A stretch of DNA of 14,968 nucleotides from an uncultured Actinomycetes bacterium (lineage in GTDB: Bacteria; Actinomycetota; Thermoleophilia; Solirubrobacterales; Thermoleophilaceae), in the NCBI GenBank assembly GCA_946481495.1, contig CAMLNW010000038.1, positions 1 to 14,968 on the forward strand, written 5' to 3'. The translations under genes were made by a program, and so were the position numbers. The notes beneath the pieces were generated by a model. It was not told where the DNA came from. It did no database searches and worked only from the letters and a program-made list of their open reading frames with translations. Position 1 is the stretch's first letter, and every line of letters begins with the position of its first letter. Below are positions 1 through 7,541 of this stretch, piece by piece.

Positions 1-2
1 CT

Positions 3-2162
3 GACGCTACGACTCCGGGTGAGGTCAGGTATCTCGCCACGCGCGGTCCGTCGGGCTGGACGTCGGAGCAGATGACGCCGTCGCTGGAACAGGACGGGCC
101 GCTTTCGCCCGCGGGAGAGTTCGGTGGGTACCTTCCCTATCTGGACCAGGGGCTGGATTGCAGCGTGATAGACAGCCCGCTCCCGCTCGCCGGGGGTGGC
201 TCGACTGTCGCTCGCGACAACAATGGCTCGAACCTGTTCAGTCGCGACGCTCAGGGCCACTTCGAGCTTCTGACGCCGGAGCCGTTGGACCCCACGGTTA
301 CGCGAGGCCGCACCAGCGGATACACCGTCTACGGTGCCGGCCTCGGCTGTGACGAGGTCGTGTTCACGACGCCTTACCGCTTTCCGGGCATCAACGACTC
401 GGGCATCTACCGAGTCGACGCTGGGATCGTGAGCGACGTCGCCGTGCTGCCGAATGGTGCGTTGCCGCAGCTCCCGTTGCTCAACGCCCTCACCAGCACT
501 AGCATCCAGGCCGGCTACGCGAGCGCCATCTCCGCCGACGCTTCGCACGTCTACTTCAGTGCGGTCAGCAATGACGGCAACGACAGTGGCAAGCGGGCCC
601 TGTATCTGCACCGCAAGGGGCAGCCCACGATCAAGGTGTCAGGGTCGCGGACTGCGACCGTCGATCAGCGTGCGACGTTCCAGGAGGCCGCGCGTGATGG
701 GAGCAAGGTGGTGTTCCTGGCTAACTACGGCCTGACGCCTATCTCGAGCGGTGGCCCCACCGCAACCGATTGCGAGGGCGTAAGCCCGTCGCTTCCTCAG
801 CCGTGCGCGCTCTATCTCTACGACGTTGCGACCGACAGCCTGACGGACATCTCGGCGACCGCCGATCCGGCCAACACCAATGGCCCGACCGTCGCCGGTG
901 TTCTTGGCTCGTCGGATGACCTGTCGCGCATCTACTTCGCCGCACAGGGCCAGCTGGTCTCCGGGAAGGGCCGCACCTACGAGCAGAACATCGCCGCCGG
1001 ATCTACGAACGCGAAATCCACGTTCAACGTCTACCAGTACGCGGCCGGTGGCGGCCTCACCTACGTCGGACTTGTCACCAACAGTGACATCAACCTAGGC
1101 AGTCTCGGCGGATCGGTGCGCATCGACGCTCCGTACAGGACCTCGCAGGTGACGCCAGATGGGGCCACGCTCGCGTTCGTGTCTAGGGCAGAGAACCTGG
1201 GCTATGACAACGCCGGCATCACCCAGGCCTACCAGTTCTCCGAAGCGACCGGCGACCTGACCTGCCTGTCATGTCGTCGCGACGGTGAGCGTCCAATCCT
1301 CAGCGACCTGGAGTTCACGGATGCGTTCGGCGATCTCAATGAGGTTGACCTCGCCCAGCCGATCATCTACCTCAGCAACGAGGGCAACCCCGCAGAGTCG
1401 AGGGTGGTGTCCGACGATGGCTCGCGCGTGGTGTTCCAAACGCTCGACGCGCTGGCGCCCGGTGCGGTCGACGGCGAGCAGAACATCTATCTGTGGGATC
1501 GCGGGACCCTAACTTTGCTGGACACCGGGCCTGCACCGAATGTTCCTGTCTATTCCCAGCGCAACTATCGAGACCGCACGCCCTACGTGGTGGGTATGTC
1601 GGGATCTGGTGACGACGTCTTCATTCGTACGACTAGCGCCTTGGTTGCCGCGGACTCAGATGGTGTAAAGGACCTCTATGACTTCCGGGTGGGTGGGGGC
1701 ATCGTGGCGCCACCCCCGCCTGGTGAGGCGTGCGATCCCTTGGCCGACGGCTGTCAGGGTGGTGGTTTCGATTCGGTCTCGACCGATCTCAAGACGTTGT
1801 CCTCGCCCGGTGGTGAGAACGCTGCGGCTGGTGAGCGCTGGTCGCTCTCTTTCTCGGCGCTTTCGAGGAAGGCGCGCAAGGCGGCTGCTCGACGGGGTGT
1901 CCTTGCAATCGGGGTGCGTAGTAGCTCCGTCGGGACGGTGAGCCTGACGGCCAAGGCCAAGCTGGGTCGCAAGACGACGCGGGTGGGGCACATGAGAACT
2001 CGCATTCGCAGGGCGGGAGCGGTGACCGTAGCGCTCCGCTTGAGCGGTGCAGCGCGTAAGCGCCTGCGTCTGGGCAAAGCGCTCCGGGTGACGATCGAAG
2101 CGCGTCAACCCGGGGCTAGGAGTCGAATTACACACATCCTGCTGCCGGGGGTCGAGCGATGA
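3..2162 (+). CDS. PD40/TolB-like beta-propeller surface protein, 5' partial
   Basis: The reading frame is open to the left edge. Codons before the ATG at 72 read GPSGWTSEQ, which looks like coding sequence, so the true start is probably upstream and the N-terminus is missing. Blade-like strands typical of PD40 (WD40-like TolB) propellers recur: SHVYFSAV near 547, SKVVFLA near 703, SRIYFAAQ near 927, ATLAFVS near 1162, SRVVFQT near 1420 and DDVFIRT near 1612. A CLSC pair (about 1264) follows one blade. After a proline/glycine linker with a Cys pair (about 1707-1755), a basic C-terminal beta domain (about 1840-2159) is rich in Arg/Lys and Ala. There is no membrane anchor or LPXTG signal. It is probably extracellular or cell-surface, but the signal peptide is not visible. 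Catalytic function is unknown; I see no active-site motif. The stop lies 38 bp before the next gene's preferred start, so the two are probably co-transcribed. Confidence 0.82.
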   Translation, partial: DATTPGEVRYLATRGPSGWTSEQMTPSLEQDGPLSPAGEFGGYLPYLDQGLDCSVIDSPLPLAGGGSTVARDNNGSNLFSRDAQGHFELLTPEPLDPTVTRGRTSGYTVYGAGLGCDEVVFTTPYRFPGINDSGIYRVDAGIVSDVAVLPNGALPQLPLLNALTSTSIQAGYASAISADASHVYFSAVSNDGNDSGKRALYLHRKGQPTIKVSGSRTATVDQRATFQEAARDGSKVVFLANYGLTPISSGGPTATDCEGVSPSLPQPCALYLYDVATDSLTDISATADPANTNGPTVAGVLGSSDDLSRIYFAAQGQLVSGKGRTYEQNIAAGSTNAKSTFNVYQYAAGGGLTYVGLVTNSDINLGSLGGSVRIDAPYRTSQVTPDGATLAFVSRAENLGYDNAGITQAYQFSEATGDLTCLSCRRDGERPILSDLEFTDAFGDLNEVDLAQPIIYLSNEGNPAESRVVSDDGSRVVFQTLDALAPGAVDGEQNIYLWDRGTLTLLDTGPAPNVPVYSQRNYRDRTPYVVGMSGSGDDVFIRTTSALVAADSDGVKDLYDFRVGGGIVAPPPPGEACDPLADGCQGGGFDSVSTDLKTLSSPGGENAAAGERWSLSFSALSRKARKAAARRGVLAIGVRSSSVGTVSLTAKAKLGRKTTRVGHMRTRIRRAGAVTVALRLSGAARKRLRLGKALRVTIEARQPGARSRITHILLPGVER

Positions 2163-2200
2163 CGCGGCTGGCTCGGAAGTCAATTGGTGAGAGGGAGAGC

Positions 2201-5200
2201 ATGGCTACCACAAAGCTCGGGCGTTCGGCGGGAGTGACGGCGTTGGCGTCGTCGATTGCCGTGGTCGTCTTGTTGGCGTTCGCCGGATCGGCTCAGGCGC
2301 TCGCTCCTGCTTGGAAGGTCCTATCGGTCACTGGACCCACGAACCTGCCCACGTCCCCGTCAGAGCGTCAGACGATCAAGCCACCGGCACTCGGCACCTA
2401 CACGCTGACCTTCAACGGGAGTACGACGGGGCCGTTGGCGGCGGACGCCGCCGCAAGCGCCATCCAGACTGCGCTCAACGGGCTGTCAACTGTTAGCGCT
2501 GGCGGCGGCAGCGTGACCGTCACTGCCGGGACGACCGTGGGGACCTTTGACGTCGTCTTCGACGGTGGACCTCTGGCCGGCACCGACCTCCCGCTCATGA
2601 CGATAACACCGTCGATCCCTGTGCCGGCTTCGGTCTCCCTCCCGCAGTCGGGCACCATCGCGATCTATCCCTTCAATGTCGGTGGCGCCCAGACCGACGG
2701 GACGTATAGCGTCACCATCACGTTGCCAGGGGGCATCGTCACGTCCGGCGATGCCATCTCTGGAAACAACCAGTCGCTGTCGTTTCCGTACAACTGTGGG
2801 TCGGCTGGCTTTGGGCAGACGACCGTAACCTGCACCCGGTCGCTTCCCGTGAAATCGGGGGCCTCGGCCACATCGGTCATGGTCCCGGTTGCGGTGTCGC
2901 CGGGCATCTCGAGCCCTGTCGAGGCGCACGTGTCGGTCTCTGGCGGTGGCGCTGCCTCGGCCGGCGAGTACGTTCAGCCGATCACCGTCAGCGACACGCC
3001 CGCCGGGCATGGTGTCCAGGCGTTCTTCGCGGGTGCCTTCGACGAGAACGGCAACCCCGAGACGCGCGCCGGCGCGCATCCGTTCACCGCGATGGCCGCC
3101 TTCCTGATGAACAGCGCCCTGGCACTCAACGGCAAGGTCAATCCTGTTGGAGCGACCAAGCGTATCGATGTCGATCTCCCCGCGGGGTTTATCGCCAACC
3201 CGCTGATCGCTGAGCGTTGCGCGCGCGACCGCTGGTATTGCGGCTCCTGGGTCGGCGATGCCGGCTACCAGATCACCAACTTCGGAACCGGGTTCAACCG
3301 CGCCCGCGTCGGCAACGTGCTGCCGCCGAAGGGATCGCCAGCGCAGCTGTCGTTTCAGACGATCGACACGAAGGCGTCTGTGACTGGCAAGGTGCGGCCG
3401 ACGGACTTCGGCGTCACGTCGCTCGCTGAGAACATCACCAACGACTTCCCGCTCTTCGGCTCTTTCGTGACGCTGTGGGGCCAGCCCGGGCTGGCGATGC
3501 ACGACGAGCTGCGCTGTCCACAGTGGAACCTCACTGACGAGGCCTGCCCGGAGCCGGCGTCGAGCCCGATCGCCGACGCGTTCGTGACCAACCCGACGGA
3601 GTGCAGCGGCGAGGACTTGCCGACGCTCATCGGGACGTTCGCGTGGCAGCAGCCGGCGTTGTTGTCGGGGCCGGTGGGCTCTGACTCGCCACCGGTCACA
3701 GACTGTGAGCTGGTGCCGTTTGCGCCTGCCGTCGGCGTGGCGTCTACCTCGACCGTGGCGGACTCGGCGTCTGGCTTGGATTTCGACGTCGCGTTGGCTC
3801 AGGATGGGCTGCTCGATCCCGACGGGATCGCGACCAGCCATCTCAAGGACGTGACCGTCGAGCTGCCTGAGGGCGTCGCGGTCAACCCCGCGGGCGCGAC
3901 CGGGCTGGCGGGCTGTTCGGATGCCCAGATGCAGGTGGGGACCGACACGCCGCCGTCGTGCCCGGACGGCTCGAGGATCGGCACGGTGCGGATCACCTCC
4001 CCGCTGGTCGATCGCGCCATCGGCGGCACGATGTACCTCGGCACCCCCAAGAGCACCGACCCCATCTCGGGGGAGATGTTGCGGCTGTTCGTCGTCGCTC
4101 GCGATGACGACCTCGGCATCTTGGTCAAGCTGCCTGGCTCGTCGACCGCCGACCCTGTCTCGGGCAAGCTCGTCGCGACGTTCGAGAACAACCCGCGGCT
4201 GCCGTTCGACCACCTGACCGTCAAGCTCAAGGGCGGCGATCGCGGCGTGCTGGCCACACCGACGCGTTGCAACGCGACCCCGGGCCAGTACCGGTCTGTG
4301 TCGTCGCTGTTGCCGTGGTCTCGGGCCCATCTCGCTCTCCAAGACCAAGACCCCTCGATCGGGGAGCAGAACTGGACGATCGACGGCGACTGCGACTACG
4401 GCTTCGACCCGAGCCTCAAGGCCGGCATGAGCAACGCCGCCGCGGCCAAGAGCGGCGCGTTCGGATTCGAGTTCACACGACCGCAAGGCGACCAGTGGGT
4501 CAAGGGCCTGACGGCCGAGCTGCCCCCAGGGCTGCTCGCATCCGTCAAGGACATTCCCCTGTGCGCCAATGCGCAAGCCAATGCAGGCAACTGCCCCGCC
4601 GCCTCACGGATCGGGACGGTCGACGCGAGCGCAGGGTCGGGCGACCCGTTCGTGCTCGAGGAAAAGGGCGAGGCGTTCCTGACCGAGGGATACAAGGGCG
4701 GCCCATACGGCCTCGCGGTGAAAGTCCGCGCGATCGCCGGTCCGTTCAGAGGCGCGTTCGAGCTCAGCCCGATCGTCGTGCGTCAGAAGATCACCGTCGA
4801 CCCGGTCACCGCGCAGGTCAAGGCGATCTCAGACCCGTTCCCGACGATCTGGCACGGGGTGCCCCTCCGCGTACGCCGAGTGCTGGTCAACGTCGACCGG
4901 CTCGGCTTCATGCTCAACCCGACCGACTGCTCCGCCAAGCAAGTCAACGCCGCGATCACCTCAACCGAGGGAATCATCGCGAACCGCTCCAACCCATTCC
5001 AGGCAACAGGCTGCGCCGCGCTCCCGTTCAAGCCAAAGCTCACGCTGGCCCTGACCGGCCGCAAGCAGACAACCACCGGCAAACACCCCGGCGTCAAGGC
5101 GACAGTGACCCAAACCGGCATCGGCGAGGCAGGCATCAAGAAGGCCGAGGTCCGGTTGCCGAAGTCGCTGGCCCTTGACCCCGACAACGCCCAGGCTCTC

Positions 5201-5647
5201 TGCGAGTTCGTCGACGGGACCAAGGACGATCTGGAGAATCACTGTCTGAAGAGATCGATCGTCGGACGGGCCAAGGCGGTGTCGCCACTGCTCAACGACC
5301 CGCTGGTCGGCAACGTCTACTTCGTCAAGAACGTCCGCATCGACCCCAAGACCGGAAACCAGATCAGGACGCTGCCGATGATCGTCGTCGCGCTCCGCGG
5401 CGAGATCGCGGTCAACCTCCGCGGTGAGAGCGATACGACCAAGAGCGGCAAGCTGGTCAACACGTTCGCCTCGGTTCCAGACGCGCCGATCAACCAGTTC
5501 AACCTCAACATCCGTGGCGGCAGGACAGGAATCCTTGCCGTCACCCGGACACGGCGGGCAACATCAACCTCTGCGTCGGCCGCCACACCGCCGAAGCCGA
5601 CATGGACGGCCAGAACGGCCGCCGTCACGACTTCGATGTCCGGATGA
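2201..5647 (+). CDS. Large secreted modular protein, C-terminus frameshifted
   Basis: I choose ATG 2201 because a purine-rich Shine-Dalgarno stretch (2188-2199) precedes it and it begins a clear signal peptide: basic MATTKLGR, a hydrophobic core at residues 11-29, and a likely cut after AQA at 33. An in-frame ATG at 2159 overlaps the previous stop but adds only 14 polar residues. Residues 65-140 form a beta-rich domain (GTYTLTFNG start) of a kind common in bacterial surface proteins. Residues about 167-255 resemble an Ig/DUF11-like domain. Four modules follow, each opening with a V-x-LP-x-G/S phrase, at residues 322, 551, 770 and 984; modules 2-4 carry a C-x-x-x-S-x-I/V-G motif about 30-40 residues later. 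The protein is presumably secreted; function unknown. From about 5550 the sequence turns into low-complexity R/T/S/A and stops at 5647, while the expected ending continues in another frame (see next entry). Restoring one base gives 1,174 residues. Confidence 0.85.
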   Translation: MATTKLGRSAGVTALASSIAVVVLLAFAGSAQALAPAWKVLSVTGPTNLPTSPSERQTIKPPALGTYTLTFNGSTTGPLAADAAASAIQTALNGLSTVSAGGGSVTVTAGTTVGTFDVVFDGGPLAGTDLPLMTITPSIPVPASVSLPQSGTIAIYPFNVGGAQTDGTYSVTITLPGGIVTSGDAISGNNQSLSFPYNCGSAGFGQTTVTCTRSLPVKSGASATSVMVPVAVSPGISSPVEAHVSVSGGGAASAGEYVQPITVSDTPAGHGVQAFFAGAFDENGNPETRAGAHPFTAMAAFLMNSALALNGKVNPVGATKRIDVDLPAGFIANPLIAERCARDRWYCGSWVGDAGYQITNFGTGFNRARVGNVLPPKGSPAQLSFQTIDTKASVTGKVRPTDFGVTSLAENITNDFPLFGSFVTLWGQPGLAMHDELRCPQWNLTDEACPEPASSPIADAFVTNPTECSGEDLPTLIGTFAWQQPALLSGPVGSDSPPVTDCELVPFAPAVGVASTSTVADSASGLDFDVALAQDGLLDPDGIATSHLKDVTVELPEGVAVNPAGATGLAGCSDAQMQVGTDTPPSCPDGSRIGTVRITSPLVDRAIGGTMYLGTPKSTDPISGEMLRLFVVARDDDLGILVKLPGSSTADPVSGKLVATFENNPRLPFDHLTVKLKGGDRGVLATPTRCNATPGQYRSVSSLLPWSRAHLALQDQDPSIGEQNWTIDGDCDYGFDPSLKAGMSNAAAAKSGAFGFEFTRPQGDQWVKGLTAELPPGLLASVKDIPLCANAQANAGNCPAASRIGTVDASAGSGDPFVLEEKGEAFLTEGYKGGPYGLAVKVRAIAGPFRGAFELSPIVVRQKITVDPVTAQVKAISDPFPTIWHGVPLRVRRVLVNVDRLGFMLNPTDCSAKQVNAAITSTEGIIANRSNPFQATGCAALPFKPKLTLALTGRKQTTTGKHPGVKATVTQTGIGEAGIKKAEVRLPKSLALDPDNAQALCEFVDGTKDDLENHCLKRSIVGRAKAVSPLLNDPLVGNVYFVKNVRIDPKTGNQIRTLPMIVVALRGEIAVNLRGESDTTKSGKLVNTFASVPDAPINQFNLNIRGGRTGILAVTRTRRATSTSASAATPPKPTWTARTAAVTTSMSG

Positions 5648-5724
5648 AGACCCCGTGCACCAGGAAACAGAGCAAGGCCGCCAAACGCCAAGCCAAGCGG
5701 GCGGCGGCCAAAGCACGGAACTAG
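5551..5724 (+). other. Displaced C-terminus of the modular secreted protein
   Basis: In the frame one base earlier than the preceding gene, codons from 5551 read TAGNINLCVGRH, then GQNGRRHDFDVRMKTPC, then a Lys/Arg/Ala-rich tail ending KARN and TAG at 5722-5724. This continues the fourth module naturally: the C-containing strand after GILAVT, the conserved QNGRR turn, a closing Cys, then a basic tail. The simplest repair is one missing C in ACACGG (about 5549-5554), giving VTRTPAGNINLC. I see no slippery heptamer or strong downstream stimulator, so a mutation or sequencing error is likelier than programmed frameshifting. This is not an independent gene, as it has no plausible start or ribosome binding site. 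Confidence 0.8.
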
Positions 5725-5747
5725 CCCACCCTCAAACGCAGTGCACC

Positions 5748-5775
5748 GTGAGAGCCGGCAACCGCCGGCTCTCAC
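5748..5775. terminator. Strong hairpin between convergent genes
   Basis: GTGAGAGCCGGC (5748-5759) and its exact reverse complement (5764-5775) form a perfect 12-bp stem with an AACC loop. It lies 23 bp after the stop of the restored secreted-protein gene and 17 bp from the 3' end of the convergent reductase gene, so it can serve both strands. No long T tract follows, as is common in high-GC genomes. Confidence 0.75.
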
Positions 5776-5792
5776 TCGTTGACGGCTCCTCC

Positions 5793-6434
5793 CTACCGCG
5801 CCACCTCGTATCGCAGGTGCGTCACCCCGCTCGGTGATTCCAGTACCCGCGTCCGCTCTAGCTTCGGTCCGTCACCGACGTTGTCGAGCAACCGCACCCC
5901 ACCGCCCAGCAGCACCGGCACCACGCTTACCTGCAACTCGTCCAGCAGCCCCGCTTCCAGGTATTGCTGGATCACGTTCGCCCCGCCGCCGATGCTGACG
6001 TCCTTCCCGTCGGCCGCCGCCGTCGCCTGCTCAAGCGCCGACTCGATCCCGTCGCTGACGAACGTGTAGGTCGTCTGACCGACGGCGATCGGCTCGCGCT
6101 CGTAGTGGGTCAGTATGAATACAGGCACGGCGAACGGCGGGTTCTCGCCCCAGACGCCAACCGTCGGCTCGTCGCCCCACGGGCCGTCCCAGCCGCCGAA
6201 CATCCGCTTGCCGACGATGATCGCGCCGGTCGCGTCGAGCCCCTCCTGGAGCAGGTCGGAGTCGACGTTGCGCTCGCCGCCCTCCTTCCCGTGCATCTCC
6301 CTCCACGACGCCAGCCCCAAGATCCACTCATGTAGCTGCTCGCCGCCGGCTCCAAGCCCCTGATCGGGTCCCGGATCTGGTCCTGCGATGTAGCCGTCCA
6401 ATGAGGTCGAGATGCTGCAGGTCAGTCGTGACAT
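5793..6434 (-). CDS. Dihydrofolate-reductase-like / RibD C-terminal domain reductase
   Basis: The 213-residue protein belongs to the RibD C-terminal / DHFR-like fold, which binds NADPH. Visible family marks are the first strand and loop SLDGYIAGP (11-19), the VGKRMFGGW helix turn (74-82), the glycine-rich nucleotide-binding IGGGANVIQQYL (148-159), and VVPVLLGGGVRLL near the end (171-183). Length matches the stand-alone family common in actinobacteria. These are usually annotated only as 'dihydrofolate reductase family protein', and the natural substrate is generally unknown; true folate reduction or riboflavin synthesis is not implied, because there is no deaminase domain and no rib genes nearby. 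The ATG at 6434 has an upstream GGAG on its own strand, six bases away. It is divergent from the small membrane-protein genes and convergent with the secreted-protein gene. Confidence 0.9.
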   Translation of the reverse strand: MSRLTCSISTSLDGYIAGPDPGPDQGLGAGGEQLHEWILGLASWREMHGKEGGERNVDSDLLQEGLDATGAIIVGKRMFGGWDGPWGDEPTVGVWGENPPFAVPVFILTHYEREPIAVGQTTYTFVSDGIESALEQATAAADGKDVSIGGGANVIQQYLEAGLLDELQVSVVPVLLGGGVRLLDNVGDGPKLERTRVLESPSGVTHLRYEVAR

Positions 6435-6468
6435 GAAGGGCTCCCTTCCGTTGCAGAAGCGTTGTATC

Positions 6469-6492
6469 CCGTGCGTCGCACGGTCCTAGGTT
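6469..6492. promoter_or_regulatory. 15-bp palindrome and -10-like site in a divergent promoter
   Basis: CCGTGCG-T-CGCACGG (6469-6483) is a perfect 7-bp inverted repeat around one base, in the 64-bp gap between the divergent reductase (start 6434) and small membrane-protein gene (start 6499). TAGGTT (6487-6492), a TANNNT -10-like hexamer, ends six bases before ATG 6499, the spacing expected for a leaderless transcript; no Shine-Dalgarno is present there. No good -35 is evident. The palindrome looks like an operator for a dimeric repressor, but none is encoded next to it. Confidence 0.45.
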
Positions 6493-6498
6493 GCCCGT

Positions 6499-6744
6499 AT
6501 GGCCCTCGATCCTCACGCCACTGTGGCGCAGCTCGTAGCGGCGGCTGGTCCCGTGAGCGCCTTCGGAGAGGATGCGGCGACGTCTATAGGAGCCGGGGCG
6601 TTCCTTGGGGGGTTCGTCGCAGGAGCCATCGGCCTGCTTCTTGGCCGCAAGGAATCGTGGCGGGATAGAGCCATCCTCAACGGCAGCTACATAGGTGGGC
6701 TGTGGATGGCAGCCGCTTACCTGACCGAGCTGACTATAGGATAG
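6499..6744 (+). CDS. Small two-helix membrane protein, unknown function
   Basis: This 81-residue protein is not one I recognise. It has a soluble N-terminus (MALDPHATVAQL), a glycine/alanine-rich hydrophobic segment at about 30-49 (GAGAFLGGF onward), a short charged loop GRKESWRDR (49-57) and a second hydrophobic segment at about 62-80. The loop's basic residues suggest it faces the cytoplasm. The start is ATG 6499: no Shine-Dalgarno is visible, but TAGGTT six bases upstream would allow leaderless initiation. A second tiny membrane-protein gene starts 11 bases after the stop, so the two are probably one transcript. Codon use is somewhat less GC-biased than in the transporter genes (several ATA, AGC and TCT codons). 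Coding status rests on the clean two-helix pattern, the start context and the tight coupling; no homology was tested. Confidence 0.6.
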   Translation: MALDPHATVAQLVAAAGPVSAFGEDAATSIGAGAFLGGFVAGAIGLLLGRKESWRDRAILNGSYIGGLWMAAAYLTELTIG

Positions 6745-6755
6745 GATATATGCAT

Positions 6756-6962
6756 ATGAGTCTTCGGAATGGCAACATAGGAGCCGCTGTCGCGATCGCG
6801 ATGCTGATCACTGGTTTATTGATCTTCGGTGCCAACCCGGGCGAGACGGAGAGGCAGTTGATCCTCTGGCCTGCGTTCTTCACGGGCATCGCCGTCATGC
6901 TCGTTCTGGAGGGTCGCGCCGAGCGCCGTGAGCGCCAGCGTGACTCGTCCCGTCACGGGTGA
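6756..6962 (+). CDS. Small two-helix membrane protein, basic C-terminal tail
   Basis: A 68-residue protein from ATG 6756; AGGA (6743-6746) lies nine bases upstream. An in-frame ATG at 6750 would add only two residues, and still earlier frame-mates are implausible. Two hydrophobic segments are clear, at about 8-26 (IGAAVAIAMLITGLLIFGA) and 35-53 (LILWPAFFTGIAVMLVLEG), joined by a polar turn NPGETERQ. A strongly charged tail (RAERRERQRDSSRHG) follows, suggesting both ends are cytoplasmic. I do not recognise the family. It follows the other small membrane-protein gene by 11 bases, and its stop is seven bases from the 3' end of the convergent SRPBCC gene. The pair could be subunits of one membrane complex, but that is only inference from spacing and size. 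Confidence 0.62.
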   Translation: MSLRNGNIGAAVAIAMLITGLLIFGANPGETERQLILWPAFFTGIAVMLVLEGRAERRERQRDSSRHG

Positions 6963-6969
6963 GGGTTGG

Positions 6970-7371
6970 TTAGCCGTCCAACGTCGCCTTCATCGCCGCC
7001 GCGCCCTGGTCCATGACCTGGCTGAGGATCGGCTCGAGCTCGTTGGGTAGGACGTCGACGACCCAGTCGATCCGGCTGCCGGACCCGCCGTCGGAGGTCA
7101 CGGTCACCGTGGCGTTGTAGTGCGTTGCGCCGAGCGGGGAGTCGACGGCGCCGTAGACGAGCCGGCGAGCGTCGTCGTCGTCGAGCGCGACCAGCGGCTC
7201 GCGCTGCACCGCGCCGTTGGCGAACGTGACGATCCGGTCGTCGCCATCGAGCTTGGTGTCGACGACGAAGCCCTTCACCAGGCGCTCGTGCAGCGCCCCG
7301 AAGTCGCGCACCGCGTCCCAGACCGCGTCGGGGCCGGCGTCGATCTGGATCTCCTTGCGAACTGATGCCAT
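6970..7371 (-). CDS. SRPBCC (START-like) ligand-binding protein
   Basis: The 133-residue protein has the pattern of the SRPBCC / polyketide cyclase-dehydrase fold: an N-terminal strand with basic residues (ASVRKEIQIDAG), the PDAVWDAVRDF helix (14-24) that opens the family, a central antiparallel sheet with VTFANG and REPLVALD strands, a TVTVTS strand, a DWVVDVLP strand, and a long C-terminal helix (about 112-131) that would close the hydrophobic cavity. Members bind or transform small hydrophobic ligands; substrate cannot be read from sequence. It is cytosolic, with no signal peptide. The ATG at 7371 is preceded on its strand by GAGGGAG, nine bases upstream. It diverges from the YCII-type gene across a 170-bp gap in which I could not define a convincing promoter. 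Confidence 0.88.
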   Translation of the reverse strand: MASVRKEIQIDAGPDAVWDAVRDFGALHERLVKGFVVDTKLDGDDRIVTFANGAVQREPLVALDDDDARRLVYGAVDSPLGATHYNATVTVTSDGGSGSRIDWVVDVLPNELEPILSQVMDQGAAAMKATLDG

Positions 7372-7541
7372 GCGGCGAATCTCCCTCTCGTTGGTGACCC
7401 GGGCTCTACTGTCGCACGCGCGCGACCCCGACGTGCGAGCAGACTCATCCGGACAAATGAGCCCTGGATGTCGATTTCCTGGGTGCTCGTTCGACGTACG
7501 GGTAGAAAGACTGGTTCCCCCCGAACGAGAAGGAGCTTCCG

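Noticed and set aside
2486..4576. Long open frame (696 codons) on the minus strand
   Set aside because: It mirrors the modular secreted-protein gene, and its product is Arg/Asp/Gly/Val-rich low complexity with no signal peptide or domain. It is an artefact of high GC at third positions.
5540..5556. Programmed -1 ribosomal frameshift at the secreted-protein C-terminus
   Set aside because: No X-XXY-YYZ slippery heptamer is present, and the only strong hairpin is about 200 bp downstream, after the final stop. A base deletion explains the data more simply.
6583..6787. ATAGGAGCCG repeated in both small membrane-protein genes
   Set aside because: Both copies encode Ile-Gly-Ala at the start of hydrophobic segments; chance coding similarity is sufficient.
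6939..6957. 6-bp hairpin (CGTGAC / GTCACG) at the 3' end of the second small membrane gene
   Set aside because: Short stem with a 7-base loop inside coding sequence and no T tract; too weak to call a terminator.
7372..7541. Promoters and a CTCAT-N8-ATGAG inverted repeat in the divergent SRPBCC/YCII gap
   Set aside because: Arms are only 5 bp with an 8-base loop, and no -35/-10 pair with proper spacing was found on either strand. The TAGAAA at 7503-7508 lacks a partner. Only the Shine-Dalgarno sites at both ends are solid.
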